NCBI GenBank assembly: GCA_964520985.1
Contig: CAZFPB010000001.1
Coordinates: 620,001-684,000 of the forward strand
Source: CAYSGL01 sp964520985
GTDB lineage: Bacteria > Pseudomonadota > Alphaproteobacteria > Micavibrionales > Micavibrionaceae
Length of the DNA stretch: 64,000 bases
Direction of reading: 5' to 3'
The position numbers and the translations under genes were made by a program. The notes beneath the pieces were generated by a model that searched no databases, was not told the DNA's origin, and saw only the letters and a program-made list of their open reading frames with translations. Position 1 is the stretch's first letter. Every line of letters starts with the position of its first letter. Of this stretch, positions 15,977 through 24,910 are shown one piece after another.

Positions 15977-16801
15977 TTAATCGCCGTTTTTGGCCAGTTC
16001 TTTTAATTGATCCGGCACAGGCATGCCCACGGCGTTGAAGCCGCAATCCACATAGTGGATTTCTCCCGTAACGGCACTCGACAGATCGGACAGCAGGTAT
16101 AACCCTGCCCCGCCCAATTCATCCAGTTCAACCGATCTGCGAAGAGGAGCCGTTAAGACGTTGTATTTAAACGTCGTTCTGGCACTGCCGATAACCGCTC
16201 CCGCAAGCGTGCGCATCGGACCTGCCGAGATCGCATTGACGCGAATCCCTTGCGGGCCAAGGTCCGCCGCCAGATACCGAACCGACGCTTCCAATGCGGC
16301 TTTTGCCACACCCATCACGTTGTAATTCGGCATGGCTTTTTCGGCGCCATAGTAAGACAGCGTTACGGCGCTGCCGCCCGCGCTCATCATGTCTGCCGCG
16401 CGGCGCATGACGCTGGTGAACGAATAGCACGAGATATGCATCGAGGTCTGGAAGTTGCTTAAAGACGTATCGACATAACGCCCTTTCAATTCTTCCTTGT
16501 CCGAAAACGCGATTGCATGAATGAGGAAATCAATCTGGCCCCATTCTTTTTTCAACATCGCGAAAATTTTATCGAGGTCTTCTTCTTTCGAGACATCGCA
16601 ATCGAGCACCAGTTTCGAGCCGAGCGATTCCGCCAGCGGTTTCACCCGTTTACCAAAAGCATCGCCCTGATAGGTGAACGCCATCTCGGCGCCGTGCGCC
16701 GCAAGCGTGCGCGCCATACCCCACGCGATCGATTTATCGTTGGCGACACCCATCACGAGGCCGCGCTTACCCTTCATCAGGTCCGTTGTTCCGAATGTCA
16801 T
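15977..16801 (-). CDS. fabI: Enoyl-[acyl-carrier-protein] reductase (NADH)
   Basis: FabI carries out the last reduction of each fatty acid elongation cycle and is the triclosan target in bacteria. The 274-residue protein has the nucleotide site GLVMGVANDKSIAWG near 14-28, the SYYGAEKAMPNYNVMGVAK segment with Tyr150, Tyr160 and Lys167 forming the Tyr-x6-Lys catalytic pattern, and AISAGPMRTLA. Normal length. It follows fabB by 5 bases in the same direction. Confidence 0.97.
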   Translation of the reverse strand: MTFGTTDLMKGKRGLVMGVANDKSIAWGMARTLAAHGAEMAFTYQGDAFGKRVKPLAESLGSKLVLDCDVSKEEDLDKIFAMLKKEWGQIDFLIHAIAFSDKEELKGRYVDTSLSNFQTSMHISCYSFTSVMRRAADMMSAGGSAVTLSYYGAEKAMPNYNVMGVAKAALEASVRYLAADLGPQGIRVNAISAGPMRTLAGAVIGSARTTFKYNVLTAPLRRSVELDELGGAGLYLLSDLSSAVTGEIHYVDCGFNAVGMPVPDQLKELAKNGD

Positions 16802-16806
16802 TGGAT

Positions 16807-18033
16807 TTATGCCTCTACTTTCGAGAAAGCGAGGGTGGCGTTCGTACCGCCGAAACCAAAGCTGTTGGACAGGACGGTCTGGTGATCGACATTGTCGACA
16901 CGGGTTGTAGGAATTTTCATCCCCTGCGCCCCTTCATCGAGCGTGTCGATGTTGATGCTGGGCGCAACGAAATTGTGTTGCATCATGAGGATGGAATAAA
17001 TCGCTTCTTGCGCCCCTGTCCCGCCAAGGCTGTGCCCGGTCATGGATTTGGTCGAAGAAATATACGGCGCATCGGCGCCGAACACTTCGCGGATCGCCTT
17101 CAGCTCGGTGATATCGCCCGCCGGCGTCGAGGTGCCGTGGCTGTTGATATAGGTGACTGGCGTGCTCACCGTGGCAATCGCCTGCTTCATGCAGCGCAGG
17201 GCGCCCTCGCCGCTTGGCGCCACCATGTCAGCGCCATCGGACGTCGCGCCATAGCCTGTCAGCTCGCAATAGATTTTCGCGCCGCGTGCTTTCGCATGCT
17301 CATATTCTTCGAGGCACAGCACTGCGCCGCCGCCGGCAATCACAAAGCCATCGCGGTTGGCATCATACGCGCGCGACGCTTTTTCCGGCGTCTCGTTATA
17401 GTTGCTCGACATCGCGCCCATTGCATCGAAGAGACACGAAAGCGACCAGTGCAGCTCTTCCGCGCCCCCCGCGAACACAACATCCTGTTTGCCGAGCTGA
17501 ATGACTTCCGCGGCATTACCGATACAGTGTGCAGACGTCGAACAAGCCGATGAAATCGAATAGTTCACGCCCTTGATTTTAAAATTGGTGGCAATGGTCG
17601 CCGAGCACGTCGATGACATGCAGCGCGGCACCATGAACGGTCCGATGCGGCGCGGCGAACCTTTTTCGCGCAGAATGTCGACAGCGTCGATCTGGTTCTT
17701 GGTCGACGGACCGCCTGAGCCCATGATGATGCCGATGCGCTCATCCGAAATATTTTCCAGCCCGGAATCGGCAACAGCCTGTTCCATCGCGAGGTGATTA
17801 TACGCGGCGCCATCGCCCATGAAGCGCAGCAGGCGCTTGTCGACGACTTCTTCTAAATTAATATTGGGTTTGCCGTGCACCTGGGACTTGAATCCTTTTT
17901 CCGCCATCTCCGGCGAAAAGCTGATGCCGCTCTTACCGGCCTTCAGCGAGGCCAGCACTTCTTCCTGATTGTTCCCGATGCACGAAATAATACCAATGCC
18001 GGTCACAACTACGCGTTTGAGTTCTCTTGTCAT
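16807..18033 (-). CDS. fabB: 3-oxoacyl-[acyl-carrier-protein] synthase I
   Basis: FabB condenses malonyl-ACP with acyl-ACP and is needed for unsaturated fatty acid synthesis. From ATG 18033 the protein has 408 residues, with Cys164 (SSACSTSAHC), His299 (NSHGTSTPAGD) and His334 (SMTGHSLGGTG) as the catalytic triad. In many alphaproteobacteria fabA, fabB and fabI are adjacent; here fabA is separated by the repeat protein at 18110-19561. Confidence 0.96.
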   Translation of the reverse strand: MTRELKRVVVTGIGIISCIGNNQEEVLASLKAGKSGISFSPEMAEKGFKSQVHGKPNINLEEVVDKRLLRFMGDGAAYNHLAMEQAVADSGLENISDERIGIIMGSGGPSTKNQIDAVDILREKGSPRRIGPFMVPRCMSSTCSATIATNFKIKGVNYSISSACSTSAHCIGNAAEVIQLGKQDVVFAGGAEELHWSLSCLFDAMGAMSSNYNETPEKASRAYDANRDGFVIAGGGAVLCLEEYEHAKARGAKIYCELTGYGATSDGADMVAPSGEGALRCMKQAIATVSTPVTYINSHGTSTPAGDITELKAIREVFGADAPYISSTKSMTGHSLGGTGAQEAIYSILMMQHNFVAPSINIDTLDEGAQGMKIPTTRVDNVDHQTVLSNSFGFGGTNATLAFSKVEA

Positions 18034-18109
18034 GGTGAAATATGTAAGGGAGATAGCCCCAAAAGTCACCCCGTAAAAGGGCAAAATCAACAGCTATATA
18101 GACATAAAA

Positions 18110-19561
18110 TTAAGGCGCGCAAACCGGCCCCTGAACCTTCCCGCGCTCAGGGCAAGCAGCATCGAGTATTTGCGCGAGAGTGCGTGTAAGACCTCGGCCC
18201 TTTCTGGCCCCGGCCGCATCCAGCCCGGCCCATGTTTCAATCTGCCAGTGTGGATCGCCAGTCACATGTCGCACAATGTCGAGCGGTATTTGCCCTGCGG
18301 CTTGCGCAGGCCATTTCTTTAGAGTATCTCGCAAGCGGGTCAGGCGTGCCATCTGCACGACCATATGTTCGCTCAAATCGTAATGACATCCCTGCGCCTT
18401 CAATATCTGCGACAGGCTGCGCTCAAGGCCGCGCTGGCCTCGGTCGCCAGCTTCCTGTATGCCCTTCCATGTTTCCTTGCGCCAATGCTTGTCACCCGTC
18501 ACGGCTTCCAGAATATCCGGCGCGATTTCACCAGATTCCCATGTCGGCCATTTTTTGTCTGGATCGCGCTCACGCGTCAGTCGAGCCATTTGAGCAATCA
18601 TGATCTCGGTAAAGTCATAGTGACAATTATGCGCATAAAGAATTTGACTAATAGGACGCGTCAATCCACGCGCTTGTTTGTGGCCGGCTACATCGATTTT
18701 TTTCCAGTTTTCTTCCTGCCAGTTGGGATCACCCGTCACGGCAAGAACGATCGCTGGATCGATTTCACCGCTGCGGCTACCGGGCCATAATCTCTCAGGA
18801 TCGTTCAGTCTGTGCAACTGCGCCATGGCTACGACCATTTCTTCGGTAAGCGGGTATCGTAGCTTGCGGTGCGCCTTGATATAGCCGGATAGATTGACTT
18901 TCGGTCCAACATCAGGCTCTTCGCCAAAAAGAGCCTTCATCAACCGCTCTTCCCACGCGCCGCTGTGAACAGTGCGCGTCACGTTTTCAAAAACCGTGCC
19001 TTCCTGCCCCGCCATTTTCTTTTCAAACAGCGCCCAGTTCATATAGGCCAATGCCGGGCGCGCCGCGAACAACGCTTCGCCTTTCTGATCGGCCACGGCG
19101 ATTTGCGCGTTCAACCGGGGAATGGTGACGATCACATATGGCCATTCGCGCATCTGCATATTTGACACGCGCCCGACATCAATCACCAGATCATCGAAAT
19201 AGACACCTTTGGCCTGCAGCGCCATAACGACTTCGCGCAGGCGCGGTTCATGGACGGGCGGCGTAAACTCGCCCTCACCGTTTTTGATACCCTCACCGTC
19301 AGGATCGGGCCGCACAAAAACGGACCCATGGTGAAATATCTGCGCGCCGCCCTTGGCGAGACGTTCCAGAAAATCTTCTTCGCGGTTGACGTTGTTAATC
19401 GCACCGATGGCGGTATCGAGAAGCTCGTCTACTTTGGGAGGTTCTCCGCCCGCCTCTTCATACGCAATCGCCGCCTTCATGAACTGGCGGTAGGCAGGCT
19501 CAGACCCGTCATACGTCTGGGCAAAGCCAGACGCGCTATTAAAAAGACCCAGTAAACGCAT
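18110..19561 (-). CDS. Unknown protein with 79-residue tandem repeats
   Basis: The 483-residue protein has an N-terminal region (about 1-215) including YVIVTIPRLNAQIAVADQKG, followed by three repeats with a strict 79-residue period. Landmarks recur at fixed spacing: WP at 259, 338 and 417; VTGD at 275, 354 and 433; RGL at 298, 377 and 456; CHYD at 313 and 392. A partial unit precedes the first (LSGYIKAHRKL). Each unit is rich in Trp, His and Arg and looks alpha-helical. No signal peptide or membrane span. It lies between fabA and fabB, all on the same strand. I do not recognise the family; a repeat scaffold binding a polymer or protein is one possibility. Confidence 0.85.
   Translation of the reverse strand: MRLLGLFNSASGFAQTYDGSEPAYRQFMKAAIAYEEAGGEPPKVDELLDTAIGAINNVNREEDFLERLAKGGAQIFHHGSVFVRPDPDGEGIKNGEGEFTPPVHEPRLREVVMALQAKGVYFDDLVIDVGRVSNMQMREWPYVIVTIPRLNAQIAVADQKGEALFAARPALAYMNWALFEKKMAGQEGTVFENVTRTVHSGAWEERLMKALFGEEPDVGPKVNLSGYIKAHRKLRYPLTEEMVVAMAQLHRLNDPERLWPGSRSGEIDPAIVLAVTGDPNWQEENWKKIDVAGHKQARGLTRPISQILYAHNCHYDFTEIMIAQMARLTRERDPDKKWPTWESGEIAPDILEAVTGDKHWRKETWKGIQEAGDRGQRGLERSLSQILKAQGCHYDLSEHMVVQMARLTRLRDTLKKWPAQAAGQIPLDIVRHVTGDPHWQIETWAGLDAAGARKGRGLTRTLAQILDAACPERGKVQGPVCAP
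18327..18890 (-). repeat. Coding tandem repeats, 237-base period
   Basis: The region encodes the 79-residue repeats of the protein above (79 codons = 237 bases). The repeats are diverged in sequence but exact in period, so no gaps have accumulated between units. Boundaries are approximate. Confidence 0.7.
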
Positions 19562-19601
19562 GGGCCTTTTAATACCGATTTATAATAATTATGTCAATAA
19601 A

Positions 19602-20156
19602 TTAAGCGGGAGACAGCGCCGCTGTGTTGTCGAACAAACCGACTTTCAGGTCTTTGGCTTCGTAGATCACCTGACCGTCGCACTCGACGCGGCCGTCGGC
19701 GACGCCCAGCACCAGCTTGCGGTTGATGACGCGTTTGATGTCGATAACATAGCGGACCAGTTTCGCGGTTGGCAGCACCTGCCCTGTGAATTTCAGCTCA
19801 CCCAGACCCAGCGCGCGGCCCGAACCCGGCGCGCCGGTCCAGCCGAGGTAAAAGCCCAGCAATTGCCACATGGCATCGAGCCCAAGGCAGCCCGGCATAA
19901 CGGGGTCGCCCTTGAAATGGCATTCGAAGAACCAGAGATTTTCTGTGACGTCGAGTTCGGCAACGATCTCGCCTTTATCAAACGCGCCGCCTTCCAGCGA
20001 CACATTCGTAATGCGATCGAACATCAGCATCGGCGGCAGCGGCAGTTTGGCATTGCCCTCACCGAACAATTTGCCTTCACCGCATGCGATGATTTCATCG
20101 AAGCTGTACTGTGACTTGGGCACGAAATCCATAATTTTCCTAACGGCATCTTGCAT
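19602..20156 (-). CDS. fabA: 3-hydroxydecanoyl-[acyl-carrier-protein] dehydratase/isomerase
   Basis: FabA dehydrates 3-hydroxyacyl-ACP and isomerises trans-2- to cis-3-decenoyl-ACP, starting the unsaturated branch. With ATG 20156 the product is 184 residues (family about 170). Catalytic His80 lies in FFECHFKGDPVMPGC and Asp94 in LGLDAMWQLLGFYLG. ATG 20156 is chosen because GAGG is 7 bases upstream; ATG 20162 is an alternative. It precedes the 79-repeat gene in the same direction. Confidence 0.95.
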   Translation of the reverse strand: MQDAVRKIMDFVPKSQYSFDEIIACGEGKLFGEGNAKLPLPPMLMFDRITNVSLEGGAFDKGEIVAELDVTENLWFFECHFKGDPVMPGCLGLDAMWQLLGFYLGWTGAPGSGRALGLGELKFTGQVLPTAKLVRYVIDIKRVINRKLVLGVADGRVECDGQVIYEAKDLKVGLFDNTAALSPA

Positions 20157-20234
20157 CGACATGCCTCGAGTCTTAACAAGCAAATAAGGCTGAATCAAGG
20201 GTTAGGTTGCGATTAAAGACAGGTTATGGACGGT

Positions 20235-21221
20235 TTATGACCAGCTGCCATCGACGAGCAGACCATCGCCGACGCACATGCCTTTATAGCTCTCGGTCAG
20301 GGCGGCCATGGCCAGCGGTTTGGCGATCGGCGGTTCGATTTCCGGGAACTCGCCGCCGGCGGCAACGGCCAGCATGCGGCCCGCCGCCTTGGCACAGGCC
20401 ACCGCCTGTTCTTCCAGATCCATCATGCCCATGCGGGTAAAAAATTCATCGGCAATCGGCGCGGCGGCGCGCACCAGCGCCATCGGCGGGTTGGCCGGAA
20501 TATCGTTGGCGGGGAGGCCAAAACGCCAATCGGTGTGGCATTTCAACCCCAGACGCACGGCTTCCTGCGTCATCACATACGCGCATTGATCGAGCAAGTC
20601 CGGCAGGTCGCTCCCGCGGAACCAGCAGCATTGATTTTGTCCGTTGTGCGAGAGCGCCAGTCTGTGCCCTGCCGATCCGGCCAGCGCGCCGATGGCGTCT
20701 GCCAGCGTCCAGTCATTGCCGATCTTGGCTTCGATAATCCCATCGCAGATTTCCTGCGCGGCCAATTCAAAGCCCATCGCGCGCACGGTCACTTCTTTAA
20801 ACAGTCGCAGCGATTCCGCGCGGCGTTGCCCCATCTGCTCCCAGCCGACAAAGCGCTGCTGGATGATGAACAATAACAGGTCATGGAATTCGTATGGGCA
20901 GTCGAGCCACTCTTCAAAATATTCGCGCGCCAGCTGGCGGCCCTGCTCGGCATCGAAATCAATCACGGTGGCAGGCGGCAGCACATCGTCACGCAGAGGT
21001 CCGCCGACAGGCATCGCGCCCATCATTTCTTCGAGGCGCGCAAACGTGGCGTCCATCGCTTCAGCCGGATCATCGAACAGGAAGGCGGTTTCCACCGTCA
21101 TACCGGCGAGCAGCAGGAGCATGCGCACCCCGTCCGTCCCCTGATCTTCATCAAAGCAAAGACCTTGAATCGCGCCTTGAATCCGGGTGGCTAGCCCCGT
21201 TGTGCTGTATATATCAGACAT
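20235..21221 (-). CDS. Unknown 328-residue protein
   Basis: Soluble, acidic, mostly helical protein without signal peptide. Segments such as LLLLAGMTVETAFLFDDPAEAMDATFARLEEMM and ICDGIIEAKIGNDWTLADAIGALAGSAGHRLALS suggest an all-helical fold; Cys-Cys-Trp occurs in NQCCWFRGSD. The ATG at 21221 is preferred because further upstream codons would overlap the SH3 gene at 21316. Family not recognised. A noncoding stretch of 94 bases separates it from the SH3 gene. Confidence 0.7.
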   Translation of the reverse strand: MSDIYSTTGLATRIQGAIQGLCFDEDQGTDGVRMLLLLAGMTVETAFLFDDPAEAMDATFARLEEMMGAMPVGGPLRDDVLPPATVIDFDAEQGRQLAREYFEEWLDCPYEFHDLLLFIIQQRFVGWEQMGQRRAESLRLFKEVTVRAMGFELAAQEICDGIIEAKIGNDWTLADAIGALAGSAGHRLALSHNGQNQCCWFRGSDLPDLLDQCAYVMTQEAVRLGLKCHTDWRFGLPANDIPANPPMALVRAAAPIADEFFTRMGMMDLEEQAVACAKAAGRMLAVAAGGEFPEIEPPIAKPLAMAALTESYKGMCVGDGLLVDGSWS

Positions 21222-21315
21222 GGCTCTTTTCGATGTAAAAACTGAAGGTTGGCAGGGTTTGTTGATAAGGTTTGTAAGAAGCGGGGGATAAAACGAATCA
21301 CCCTGTTCCTTAAAG

Positions 21316-21840
21316 CTACTTGATTTGCTCGCCCTCGTAAATTCCCCAAAGAGAATTTCGCGGAGCCCAGCCCCGGTAGTTGTCTTTTTGCAACTCGCAT
21401 GCCTCATCCTCGCAGCGGATCAGCTTGGCGATCACACCGGGCTCAGCCTTGGCGACAGCCCGGGAATCCACGCTGATTTCTTTATGCCACGTCTCGGTGT
21501 CCTCACCCGTCACCAGAACCGTGCGCTGGCCGGAGACCAGCGTATGGTGGACCCAGCCCTCTTCGCCCTGTGGCCCCTTGATCTTGCGCCAGGTATCGAA
21601 CTCCTGAACGATCTCGACCGGCAGGCCGGCCTTCTCGAACACCCAGGCGATGGGGTAGCGCAAGCCCGGCCCCGTCCGCACGAACGCCTTTTCCCCCTTT
21701 AGGGAGACAAAGCGCGGCACCGGCAGGCCCGTCGTCCGAATAGCCTTTTCCGGCGCCGCCGCCTCAACGGGAGCAGCCGCCTCCTGCGCAAAGGCGGGAA
21801 ACGTGAAAATCATCAGCAAGGCAAGAACGGCAAATCGCAT
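21316..21840 (-). CDS. Exported protein with two bacterial SH3-like domains
   Basis: From ATG 21840 the product is 174 residues with a signal peptide (FAVLALLMIFTFPAFA). Mature segments fit bacterial SH3: FVRTGPGLRYPIAWVFEKAGLPVEIVQEFDTWRKIKG with GWVHHTLVSG, and a second half with SRAVAKAEPGVIAKLIRCE ending in YRGWAPRNSLWGIYEGE. It matches DUF1058-type SH3 proteins common in alphaproteobacteria; a cell-wall or general periplasmic binding role is likely. Confidence 0.85.
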   Translation of the reverse strand: MRFAVLALLMIFTFPAFAQEAAAPVEAAAPEKAIRTTGLPVPRFVSLKGEKAFVRTGPGLRYPIAWVFEKAGLPVEIVQEFDTWRKIKGPQGEEGWVHHTLVSGQRTVLVTGEDTETWHKEISVDSRAVAKAEPGVIAKLIRCEDEACELQKDNYRGWAPRNSLWGIYEGEQIK

Positions 21841-21889
21841 GGCGCTACTAAACCCAAAAATCGCGATTCCCGCAACCCTTTGCCAAATT

Positions 21890-21919
21890 TTGCATTTATT
21901 AACCGTAATTTGGCATAAT
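21890..21919 (+). promoter_or_regulatory. Promoter of a probable leaderless mRNA
   Basis: TTGCAT (21890-21895), 18-base spacer, CATAAT (21914-21919); the ATG at 21926 falls where transcription would begin. No Shine-Dalgarno precedes this ATG. Confidence 0.45.
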
Positions 21920-21925
21920 TGCATC

Positions 21926-22537
21926 ATGGCCCTGTCCCAGCTATTTAACGCCGCCAATCAGCCAGACTCGGCCCCGACCGGATTGTCTCCGCATTTAAAT
22001 CAGTATTGGGACATTCCCATGCATGAATGCATCAAGGGCTTCCCTGTCGGCCATCAATATGAGTCCGACAACAAGGCTCTGACACCGCAAACATTCGATT
22101 ACGGCGTCCAGATTGAATTTGCCCCGGGCAAGCGCGATGAATTTTTCCGCGACCCCGATATCAAATCCACCTATCACAGCATCACCTCGACGATCAGCGA
22201 AACGATGGGCGATACGCTGGCGTTTGAATTGTCGCGCGACCTCAATGAAATGACAGACCTTGGCCCCTCTCTGACCGAGGAAGAGAAGGTCGATATTATG
22301 CGGAACGTCACGGATAATACGCTTGATGATGCTGACATCGAGATGAAAGATCTGACCGGCATTTTACAGCAAACCTATCCTGATAGCGGCATCCTGAGCG
22401 CCAAACTCTCGCACCTGAGCAGCGATAACGTGTGCGGCCTGCCGAAACCGGCCGACATCATGAACGCTTCGCTGAAAGACAACACCTTCACCATGCCGCA
22501 AAACACCGTGGCGCAAAACTTTGGACTGGGTAAATAA
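21926..22537 (+). CDS. Unknown 203-residue protein
   Basis: Soluble protein with no signal peptide; contains acidic helical segments (LTEEEKVDIMRNVTDN, LDDADIEMKDLTGILQQ) and the region FAPGKRDEFFRDPDIKSTYHS. The ATG at 21926 begins MALSQLFNAANQ and lies 6 bases after a -10-like box, so the mRNA may be leaderless. Family not recognised. It is followed by dusA after 50 bases. Confidence 0.65.
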   Translation: MALSQLFNAANQPDSAPTGLSPHLNQYWDIPMHECIKGFPVGHQYESDNKALTPQTFDYGVQIEFAPGKRDEFFRDPDIKSTYHSITSTISETMGDTLAFELSRDLNEMTDLGPSLTEEEKVDIMRNVTDNTLDDADIEMKDLTGILQQTYPDSGILSAKLSHLSSDNVCGLPKPADIMNASLKDNTFTMPQNTVAQNFGLGK

Positions 22538-22550
22538 CCGCTCACGACAG

Positions 22551-22580
22551 ATGACAAACCCTGTCCATCCCGTCTATAAC
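22551..22580 (+). promoter_or_regulatory. Candidate dusA promoter, leaderless
   Basis: ATGACA (22551-22556), 18-base spacer, TATAAC (22575-22580), with the dusA ATG 7 bases later and no Shine-Dalgarno. The spacing suggests that the transcript begins at or next to the start codon. Confidence 0.45.
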
Positions 22581-22587
22581 CCCATCC

Positions 22588-23556
22588 ATGAACGCAAAAC
22601 CGCATATCAGCGTCGCGCCGATGATGGACTGGACGGACCGGCATTGCCGCCACTTCCATCGCCTGATCTCGCCGGATGTGGTGCTTTACACAGAGATGGT
22701 CACAACCGGCGCGCTGATCCACGGCGACCATGACCGCCACCTGCGCTTTAATCAATCCGAACATCCTGTCGCCCTGCAACTCGGCGGCAGCGAGCCGACC
22801 GATTTGGCGACCTGCGCAAAGATGGCGCAGGACTACGGCTACGATGAAATCAACCTGAATTGCGGCTGCCCGTCCGAGCGTGTGCAAAAAGGCGCGTTCG
22901 GCGCGTGTTTAATGCGCGAACCTGCCCTCGTCGCTGAGTGCGTTGCCGCCATGAAAAATGTGGTCGATATTCCCGTCACGGTAAAATGCCGCATCGGCAT
23001 CGACGACAGCGAAGACTACGCTTTCCTCGAAGACTTTATCCTGAAAAACGAACAGGCCGGATGCGATACCTTTATTATCCATGCCCGTAAAGCGTGGCTC
23101 AAAGGCCTCTCCCCCAAAGAGAACCGCGAAATCCCCCCGCTCCAATATGATGTGGCACATGCCATCAAACAAGCGCACCCGCAACTCACCATCATCGTCA
23201 ATGGCGGCATTAAAACACTTGAGGATACGCGCGAGCATCTCACCCGCTTCGATGGCGCCATGATCGGTCGCGAGGCCTATCAGAACCCGTGGTTTCTGCG
23301 TGAAGTACAAGAAGCCCTTTTCCCCGCGCAATCTCTGCCCGATAAAGCCGCCGTTGTTCGCGCCATGATCCCGTATGCCGAAGAGCAAATGGCCCAATAC
23401 GGCACCCCGGTCAAATCCATCACCCGCCACATGCTCGGCCTCTTCAACGGCGAACGCGGATCGCGCACCTGGCGCCGAATCCTCTCGACCGAAGTGACGG
23501 ACTTGAACACCCCGCCAACCATCCTCGAAAAAGCCCTGAGCGCCATTGAAGCGTAA
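22588..23556 (+). CDS. dusA: tRNA-dihydrouridine(20/20a) synthase DusA
   Basis: FMN-dependent reduction of uridine to dihydrouridine in the tRNA D-loop. The 322-residue product starts ISVAPMMDWTDRHCRHFHRL, has VALQLGGSEP, the catalytic-Cys motif INLNCGCPSERVQ, GAFGACLM, VKCRIGIDD, FIIHARKAWLKGLSPKENREIPPL, and INPWF-like AYQNPWFLREV. These are characteristic of DusA rather than DusB or DusC. Length normal. Confidence 0.95.
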   Translation: MNAKPHISVAPMMDWTDRHCRHFHRLISPDVVLYTEMVTTGALIHGDHDRHLRFNQSEHPVALQLGGSEPTDLATCAKMAQDYGYDEINLNCGCPSERVQKGAFGACLMREPALVAECVAAMKNVVDIPVTVKCRIGIDDSEDYAFLEDFILKNEQAGCDTFIIHARKAWLKGLSPKENREIPPLQYDVAHAIKQAHPQLTIIVNGGIKTLEDTREHLTRFDGAMIGREAYQNPWFLREVQEALFPAQSLPDKAAVVRAMIPYAEEQMAQYGTPVKSITRHMLGLFNGERGSRTWRRILSTEVTDLNTPPTILEKALSAIEA

Positions 23557-23692
23557 TCGCCATTACACGGCGCGTGGAGGCGAATAACTCATATATCACA
23601 ACGCCTTACTCATCGCTGCTTTCACCGATTTGCAATTTTTGAAATTCAATTGATAATGTAATGAGTTTAGTTTCAAAAAGGCAGTAACCGCC

Positions 23693-24304
23693 ATGCTTTG
23701 GCAACGGCTTGACCGCGATACATCAGCGAAAATCATCACTTCCGTGGCATCCGACGCGGAAGCGGGCTTGTTTTCGTCCGCGACCAGCGAAGTGACCCGC
23801 GCCCCTTTGCGATTCTACACCGGCTACCAGCTGTACAAGATCACCAATTACGCCTCGCTCCCCTCCTTCACCTTCCAGTATTTAAGCGACGGCACCTTCT
23901 TCCATTACCTCGACGGCACGGAAGAGCCGATTTACGCCGTGAACGCCAAGGGTTCTTTAAGCCTTGATGAGCGCACCGTGCTCGATTACGTGGAGTTTTT
24001 CCTCGAACAGGTGAGCGGCGATGACGGTGAAGAGCGCAAGCTGATCACCAACCCGCACGACATGCCCCTGCTCGAATCGCTTGGTCCCACGGCCTTCGAT
24101 ACCGTCATGCGCGACCACAAACCCCCGGTTGTTACTTATGATGGCGGCCTTGATGCCTATGTGGTCGATGCCGACCTTTATCTGGACGGCCAGGTTCTGC
24201 GCGGCGCAGTGGAGGTCAAACCCAATGGCCGGGTACGCATTGCCTATGAAAAAATGACCATGATGCGCCTCAGCGACACTGGCCAGAGCGATTATATGGT
24301 GTAG
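23693..24304 (+). CDS. Unknown 203-residue protein
   Basis: Soluble protein; Tyr- and Phe-rich N-terminal half (RFYTGYQLYKITNYASLPSF, FHYLDGTEEPIYAVN) and a beta-rich C-terminal half (VTYDGGLDAYVVDADLYLDGQ, VEVKPNGRVRIAYEK). The ATG has a modest AAGGCAG site. Upstream 23557-23692 is noncoding and AT-rich, with a possible TTGCAA-18-TAATGT promoter. Co-directional with the next two genes. Family not recognised. Confidence 0.7.
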   Translation: MLWQRLDRDTSAKIITSVASDAEAGLFSSATSEVTRAPLRFYTGYQLYKITNYASLPSFTFQYLSDGTFFHYLDGTEEPIYAVNAKGSLSLDERTVLDYVEFFLEQVSGDDGEERKLITNPHDMPLLESLGPTAFDTVMRDHKPPVVTYDGGLDAYVVDADLYLDGQVLRGAVEVKPNGRVRIAYEKMTMMRLSDTGQSDYMV

Positions 24305-24305
24305 A

Positions 24306-24908
24306 ATGGGCAACGACATGAACGACACACCAGGCACACAGAGCGGCGGTTTAACCGGTTCCTTTAAAAAAGGCACCGCGGCGACGATCAGCTATGGCCA
24401 CCCTCATGCCAAAGCCCTGATGGAAAGCGCCTACGAAATATTACAACAAAGCGAAAGCGCCCGCCTGTTCCTGCGCGTGGTTGATACCGGCCTTGTACCC
24501 GTCAGCATCATTAAAGGCACCGGCGAATCCGGCTATTCCCCGGAGTTGAACACCATTTACATGCAAGTCCCTGCCAAGCAGGAAAAAGCCACAACGACAT
24601 TCGCCCTGCAACTAGCCAAAGCCGTTCATGAAGCGACGCAGGAACATGCCGGCTTTAAAACGCCGGATCCCGCCAAGGATATCATGGCCTATGCCAGCTT
24701 CATCCATGGCCGAAACCTTGATTCCATTACGGAAACCTGCCAAATTGTGAAGGAATTAACCAACTCTTCAGAATATCCAGATTTGCTTGACTCTTTGGCA
24801 GAATTGGGGCTTAATGGGGTCTATAAAGCCTATATTGCCGGGAAATCCAGAGATGAGCTTTATGAAGAATATGTAACAGCGTACGATATTGCAACGAGAG
24901 GGAACTAA
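24306..24908 (+). CDS. Unknown 200-residue protein
   Basis: Starts 1 base after the previous stop; ATG 24318 is an alternative. A central segment (ELNTIYMQVPAKQEKATTTFALQLAKAVHEATQEHAG) looks like the strand-helix of zinc metallopeptidase-like proteins, but a proper HExxH is absent, so any protease activity would be lost or the likeness is chance. The last third is AT-richer. No signal peptide. Family not recognised. Confidence 0.65.
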   Translation: MGNDMNDTPGTQSGGLTGSFKKGTAATISYGHPHAKALMESAYEILQQSESARLFLRVVDTGLVPVSIIKGTGESGYSPELNTIYMQVPAKQEKATTTFALQLAKAVHEATQEHAGFKTPDPAKDIMAYASFIHGRNLDSITETCQIVKELTNSSEYPDLLDSLAELGLNGVYKAYIAGKSRDELYEEYVTAYDIATRGN

Positions 24909-24910
24909 AT

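Noticed and set aside
24306..24908. Called as a zinc metallopeptidase
   Set aside because: The strand-helix pattern is similar but the HExxH metal ligands are lacking.
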